DNA from: Kiloniellaceae bacterium
GTDB taxonomy: Bacteria; Pseudomonadota; Alphaproteobacteria; Kiloniellales; Kiloniellaceae
Assembly: GCA_021776195.1 (NCBI GenBank)
Contig: JAJFGK010000078.1
Span: 1-58,000 of the forward strand
Reading direction: 5' to 3'
Length of the DNA stretch: 58,000 nucleotides
A program made the position numbers and the translations under genes. Below, one piece after another: positions 55,503-58,000 of the stretch. The notes beneath the pieces were generated by a model, which did no database searches, had not been told where the DNA came from, and saw only the letters and a program-made list of their open reading frames with translations. The number at the start of each line of letters is the position of its first letter. The first letter of the stretch is position 1.

Positions 55503-55808
55503 CTAGCGCTCTTTCGGGTGGTCGAGCAGGGCGATCAAGGCCAGGCGGATCACTTCGGGGACCGGGGCGGCGCCCCGGGCATACTCGCTGAACTGGCGGG
55601 GATGACGGCCAAAGCGCGCCGCCAGGGTGGTCTGCCATCCGTCGCCATAGATCTCTTGGCCCAGGGCGACGAAGTCCTCGGCGGACATCGGCGGCGGGGG
55701 CTCGGGCCGCGGGGCAGCGGGGCGGCCGCGCGGTCGCGCCTTGGGCTTTTGGGCGGCTCGGGCCATGGTCTTGCAGTATGGGGCGGCGCCCTTGTAAGGT
55801 TCAAGCAT
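55503..55808 (-). CDS. Small helix-turn-helix-like protein
   Basis: A 101-residue protein. A basic Pro-rich N-terminus leads to LGQEIYGDGWQTTLAARFGR, HPRQFSEYARGAAPVPEVIR, an XRE-like helix-turn-helix. Start ATG 55808 follows GGAGGAAATCGA, and the upstream sequence has the CCACGCTAG element of the repeated leader. It is the last gene of the accessory operon and may be its regulator. Confidence 0.62.
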   Translation of the reverse strand: MLEPYKGAAPYCKTMARAAQKPKARPRGRPAAPRPEPPPPMSAEDFVALGQEIYGDGWQTTLAARFGRHPRQFSEYARGAAPVPEVIRLALIALLDHPKER

Positions 55809-55880
55809 TCGATTTCCTCCTAGCGTGGAAAAAGATAGGGGCCGGGCGGCTGCGAACCCCCGGTCCCGCCCTTTTCGGGG
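55809..55880 (-). promoter_or_regulatory. Partial leader repeat (copy 6)
   Basis: CCACGCTAGGAGGAAATCGA precedes the ATG at 55808. The conserved CCACGCTAG is present and TTCGCAG occurs further upstream, but the hairpin is less regular than in copies 1-5. Confidence 0.5.
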
Positions 55881-56297
55881 TCAGGGTTGAGGTGAGGGGG
55901 TCGGGTCGAACTGGTCGCGCTGGTGGCCTTCGAAGACCGCCAGGGTCGCGAAATCATCCGCATCTGTCTCGTATTCGCTGGCGGCGGCCTGGCGTGCCAG
56001 GCGTTCGGCTTCCTGCCACCCGGGCGCCGTGACAACGCGCCGGTTGACCCAATCGGATTGATGGCCGTCCTGTTGCCAATCGGGGCGCAGCAGCAAGACG
56101 GTGAAGGCCGGCTCCTCGACCAGATAGGCCAGGGTTCCGCAAGACGGGCATTGTCCCGCAGGCACGATCTCACCGGGGTAGAGCCGTTCCTGGGCGTCGG
56201 CGATGGGGTCGAGGTCGGCGGCGGCGCCGTGCCATTGGCAGTCGCCGCATTCGACGGCGCGGTCATCTTCAAGCAGGTATTGATGAAGTTCGGTCAT
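55881..56297 (-). CDS. Zinc-ribbon-containing hypothetical protein
   Basis: A 138-residue protein from ATG 56297. VECGDCQWHG and GQCPSCGTLAYLV are two CxxC knuckles near residues 16-50, forming a zinc ribbon; the rest (APGWQEAERLARQAAASEYE) is helical. The frame is part of the repeated-leader operon. Function unknown. Confidence 0.65.
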   Translation of the reverse strand: MTELHQYLLEDDRAVECGDCQWHGAAADLDPIADAQERLYPGEIVPAGQCPSCGTLAYLVEEPAFTVLLLRPDWQQDGHQSDWVNRRVVTAPGWQEAERLARQAAASEYETDADDFATLAVFEGHQRDQFDPTPSPQP

Positions 56298-56392
56298 GGT
56301 CTCGTTTCCTCGTTCTAGCGTGGTTGCCCTCTGCGAAGGGCGGTGCGGCGCACCTTGGGGCCCTGGTCCCGCCAGGGCCCTGGCTGCGTCGC
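56298..56392 (-). promoter_or_regulatory. Structured leader repeat (copy 1) with intergenic hairpin
   Basis: The leader stem is GCCCT (56326-56330) / AGGGC (56337-56341) around CTGCGA (plus-strand reading), then CCACGCTAGAACGAGGAAAC on the minus strand before ATG 56297. The upstream part, GGGCCCTGGTCCCGCCAGGG followed by CCC, forms a second hairpin after the preceding stop. Nearly the whole 95-base gap matches the gap at 57197-57291. Confidence 0.75.
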
Positions 56393-57196
56393 CTAGGCGG
56401 TCTCCTCGGGCTGTAGGATCTTCAGCATGCAGCGGGCGGCCCAGAGGCCGTTGCCGTTCAATTGGCGTTGCCAGGCCCCCACGGAAGGCGCCCAACGGAA
56501 GCCCTGGGCCTTCAAGTGCTTGCGGATCTCCGGGGCGGGCTTGCCGTCAAAGAAGATCTGGACCCGGTTGTCCTCGACATTCTGGACGATGCGAAAGCCT
56601 TCGCCCTCGACGTCGGGGACTGCCGGGCGTGCGGCGGCGGCCTGCAATATCTCGATGCGCTGCTTGACCCGGCGAATCTCCGCCGAAAGGTTGCCGAACT
56701 GGTAGGGCGCGATGGGGTGAGGCTCCCAGGAATAGGCCGGCTTGTAGTCGCGCACCATGGTCTTATAGGTGGCGGTCAGGCTCTTATTGGCCTCCAGGGT
56801 GGCGGGGTCTTTCAGGTAGGCCTTGTGGGCGTTGTTCAGGGCCTTGTAGAGGGCGCGGCGGGCTTCCAGGACGGCCAGCCTTTCGGTCAGCTTCTCAACC
56901 GCCTCGGGGTCATCGCTGGAGATACCGGCCTTGCCGACGGACTCGGCCCGCCCGGCGGCGTCGCGCGCGGCCTGTTGCAGCTCCAGCCCCTTGCGCATTT
57001 TCTGGTCATGGCGTTTCAGCGCGTTGCGGTGTCGGCTCTCGGAATGATGGCCGACAAGGATGGGTTGACCGAACGGAATCCCGGCGACCTCGGAGGAGGC
57101 CGAATTGAAGCGCGCGTCGGCCTGGCTGGCCAGTTTCTCGGCGCGGTCCTCAAGGCGGGCCTTGCGGGCGGCTTGCTTTTGTTCGTAGGCGTTCAT
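56393..57196 (-). CDS. DUF3560 protein
   Basis: A 267-residue protein. An N-terminal coiled coil and then IPFGQPILVGHHSESRHRNA define DUF3560, usually found on plasmids next to antirestriction genes. The C-terminal part (EIRKHLKAQGFRWAPSVGAW then QRQL) is a module that recurs in such proteins. Function unknown. It is the middle gene of the leader-repeat operon. Confidence 0.82.
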   Translation of the reverse strand: MNAYEQKQAARKARLEDRAEKLASQADARFNSASSEVAGIPFGQPILVGHHSESRHRNALKRHDQKMRKGLELQQAARDAAGRAESVGKAGISSDDPEAVEKLTERLAVLEARRALYKALNNAHKAYLKDPATLEANKSLTATYKTMVRDYKPAYSWEPHPIAPYQFGNLSAEIRRVKQRIEILQAAAARPAVPDVEGEGFRIVQNVEDNRVQIFFDGKPAPEIRKHLKAQGFRWAPSVGAWQRQLNGNGLWAARCMLKILQPEETA

Positions 57197-57291
57197 GGTC
57201 TCGTTTCCTTGTTCTAGCGTGGTTGCCCCCTGCGAGGGGCGGTGCGGCGCACCCTTGGGCCCTGGTCCTGCCAGGGCCCTGGCTGCGTCGC
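57197..57291 (-). promoter_or_regulatory. Structured leader repeat (copy 2) with intergenic hairpin
   Basis: Stem GCCCC (57225-57229) / GGGGC (57236-57240) around CTGCGA, then CCACGCTAGAACAAGGAAAC on the minus strand before ATG 57196. The second hairpin GGGCCCTGGTCCTGCCAGGG plus CCC follows the upstream stop. The stem differs from copy 1 at both partners of one pair. Confidence 0.75.
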
Positions 57292-57843
57292 CTAGTGGTA
57301 GCTCGACCAGTGCTTCGGCTTACCGTCCCAAAGGCTGGCGTGGCGATGGCCGATCTTGACCCGGGTCCCATCGGTCACGCGGTGGCGCGTGGCGTCGCCG
57401 GTAAACTGGTCCTTGGCGGCGGTGCACTTTCCTTGCATGTAGCCCGTCTCGGTCACCGATTCTTTGGATATGGGCCGGACCTCGACCATCGTTTTTCCAA
57501 CCAGGGCGGTGACCTGGAAGAAATCGACGTTCGTCTGGTCGTAGCCCCAGGACGACGAAAGAATATCGCCGGCCTTGAGCGCGCGGGCCTTGTTGGTTTC
57601 GGCCCGGCGCTTAGCCTGATAGCGGACATGGTTTAGTCGCCTGGCAATGAACCATTGGCATTTCAGCGCCAAGGCCTCCTCGGTCTTGAAACGAAAGTGC
57701 CAGTCCGGCTTTTGCGCGCGGCCGTGAAAAGCCATGCCGAACAAGGCGCCCGGCTCCCCATAGATGTAAATCGCGGCATCGCTCGCGCCGCAATCAATCG
57801 GCTTGGCATTCTTGGGAATGTAGAAATCGCGCGTGAATGTCAT
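57292..57843 (-). CDS. Plasmid-type hypothetical protein
   Basis: A 183-residue protein. AGDILSSSWGYDQTNVDFFQ and VTALVGKTMVEVRPI, with a C-terminal WDGKPKHWSSYH, mark a family that, from memory, is common on alphaproteobacterial plasmids near DUF3560 and antirestriction genes. Its leader is cut by the IS at 57862, so expression from the upstream promoter is probably altered. Confidence 0.7.
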   Translation of the reverse strand: MTFTRDFYIPKNAKPIDCGASDAAIYIYGEPGALFGMAFHGRAQKPDWHFRFKTEEALALKCQWFIARRLNHVRYQAKRRAETNKARALKAGDILSSSWGYDQTNVDFFQVTALVGKTMVEVRPISKESVTETGYMQGKCTAAKDQFTGDATRHRVTDGTRVKIGHRHASLWDGKPKHWSSYH

Positions 57844-57862
57844 TGTCCGGTCCCTCGTTCTA
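57844..57862 (-). promoter_or_regulatory. Leader repeat copy 3, gene-proximal half
   Basis: On the minus strand TAGAACGAGGGACCGGACA precedes ATG 57843. The remainder of the leader is at 139-175, beyond the IS. Confidence 0.7.
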
Positions 57863-58000
57863 GGGCTTGTTGATAATCAGGATTCCCAAAACGGTTTGTT
57901 TGTGATTCAAGCTCCTTTTGCGGGAGGATTGAATGACAGAGTCACGTTTGGTCATCAGCGAGCGCCAGTGGGCTTTGATTGAACCCCATTGCCTTGGCAA
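57863..58000 (+). mobile_element. IS5-family element, 5' end
   Basis: Begins with GGGCTTGTTGA, the partner of the inverted repeat at 128-138, next to TA. Contains the transposase start. The element is in the same orientation as the fragment at 1-138 and is probably the same copy. Confidence 0.85.
57933..58000 (+). CDS. IS5-family transposase, N-terminal fragment
   Basis: ATG 57933 follows GCGGGAGGATTGA. MTESRLVISERQWALIEPHC is the usual N-terminus of IS427-group transposases. The frame runs off the window end after 22 codons. Confidence 0.85.
   Translation, partial: MTESRLVISERQWALIEPHCLG

Noticed and set aside
1..58000. Classical plasmid partition or conjugation genes
   Set aside because: I looked for ParA/ParB, relaxase and type IV secretion motifs to support a phage-plasmid and found none. 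The circular form is supported only by the IS closure and attP arguments.

Overview
This window is essentially one temperate tailed-phage (siphovirus-type) genome from a high-GC alphaproteobacterium. The host class is inferred from the GTA-like tail-tip genes (DUF2460, DUF2163, NlpC/P60, hub), a GcrA/Myb-like regulator and a PAS_5-like protein. The sequence looks like a circular phage or phage-plasmid molecule rather than an integrated prophage. The integrase and attP (a 49-nt tRNA-Val(UAC) 3' fragment) sit in the middle, flanked on both sides by phage genes. The two window ends carry the opposite ends of one IS5-family element, and removing it rebuilds an interrupted gene leader exactly. I infer a circle of roughly 58.6 kb, with the missing bases being the interior of the IS.

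Layout: (1) 1-1000, together with 55.5-58 kb across the IS, is a minus-strand accessory operon (small zinc-ribbon, DUF3560 and plasmid-type proteins). Each gene follows a repeated leader whose short stem shows compensatory base changes. (2) 1.56-18.4 kb holds lambda-like head genes (terminase, gpW, portal, S49 protease with nested scaffold, decoration, gpE capsid, connectors), then tail tube, tail assembly chaperone with a strong -1 frameshift signal, and tape measure. An exported moron gene lies on the opposite strand. (3) 17.5-26 kb holds GTA-like tail tip, hub and fibre genes. (4) 26-28.7 kb is a lysis-type cassette: exported protein, holin-like protein, transglutaminase-like peptidase, lipoprotein and class 3 lipase. 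(5) 28.7-32.1 kb is a minus-strand accessory set (GIY-YIG, zinc ribbons, ASCH, DUF1643). (6) 32.1-33.6 kb has attP, integrase and an excisionase-like gene. (7) 33.6-36.9 kb is a minus-strand operon of small proteins reading towards int. (8) 36.9-40.5 kb is the lower-GC immunity region: repressor, Cro-like and CII-like proteins and two possible lysogenic-conversion genes. (9) 40.5-55.5 kb is the early/replication operon, with many ATGA-coupled genes. It encodes regulators, DUF2303, a MazG-like protein with an internal duplication, a DNA-modification block (GNAT/Mom-like protein, N6/N4 methyltransferase, C5 methyltransferase, PD-(D/E)XK protein, Gp37/Gp68 protein), an HD hydrolase, and a replication initiator gene containing two identical 21-bp palindromes that may be the origin.

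Several families of short palindromic or A/G-rich repeats are scattered through the genome and often extend the 3' ends of genes. Function calls are by eye from protein motifs and gene order; no database search was possible.
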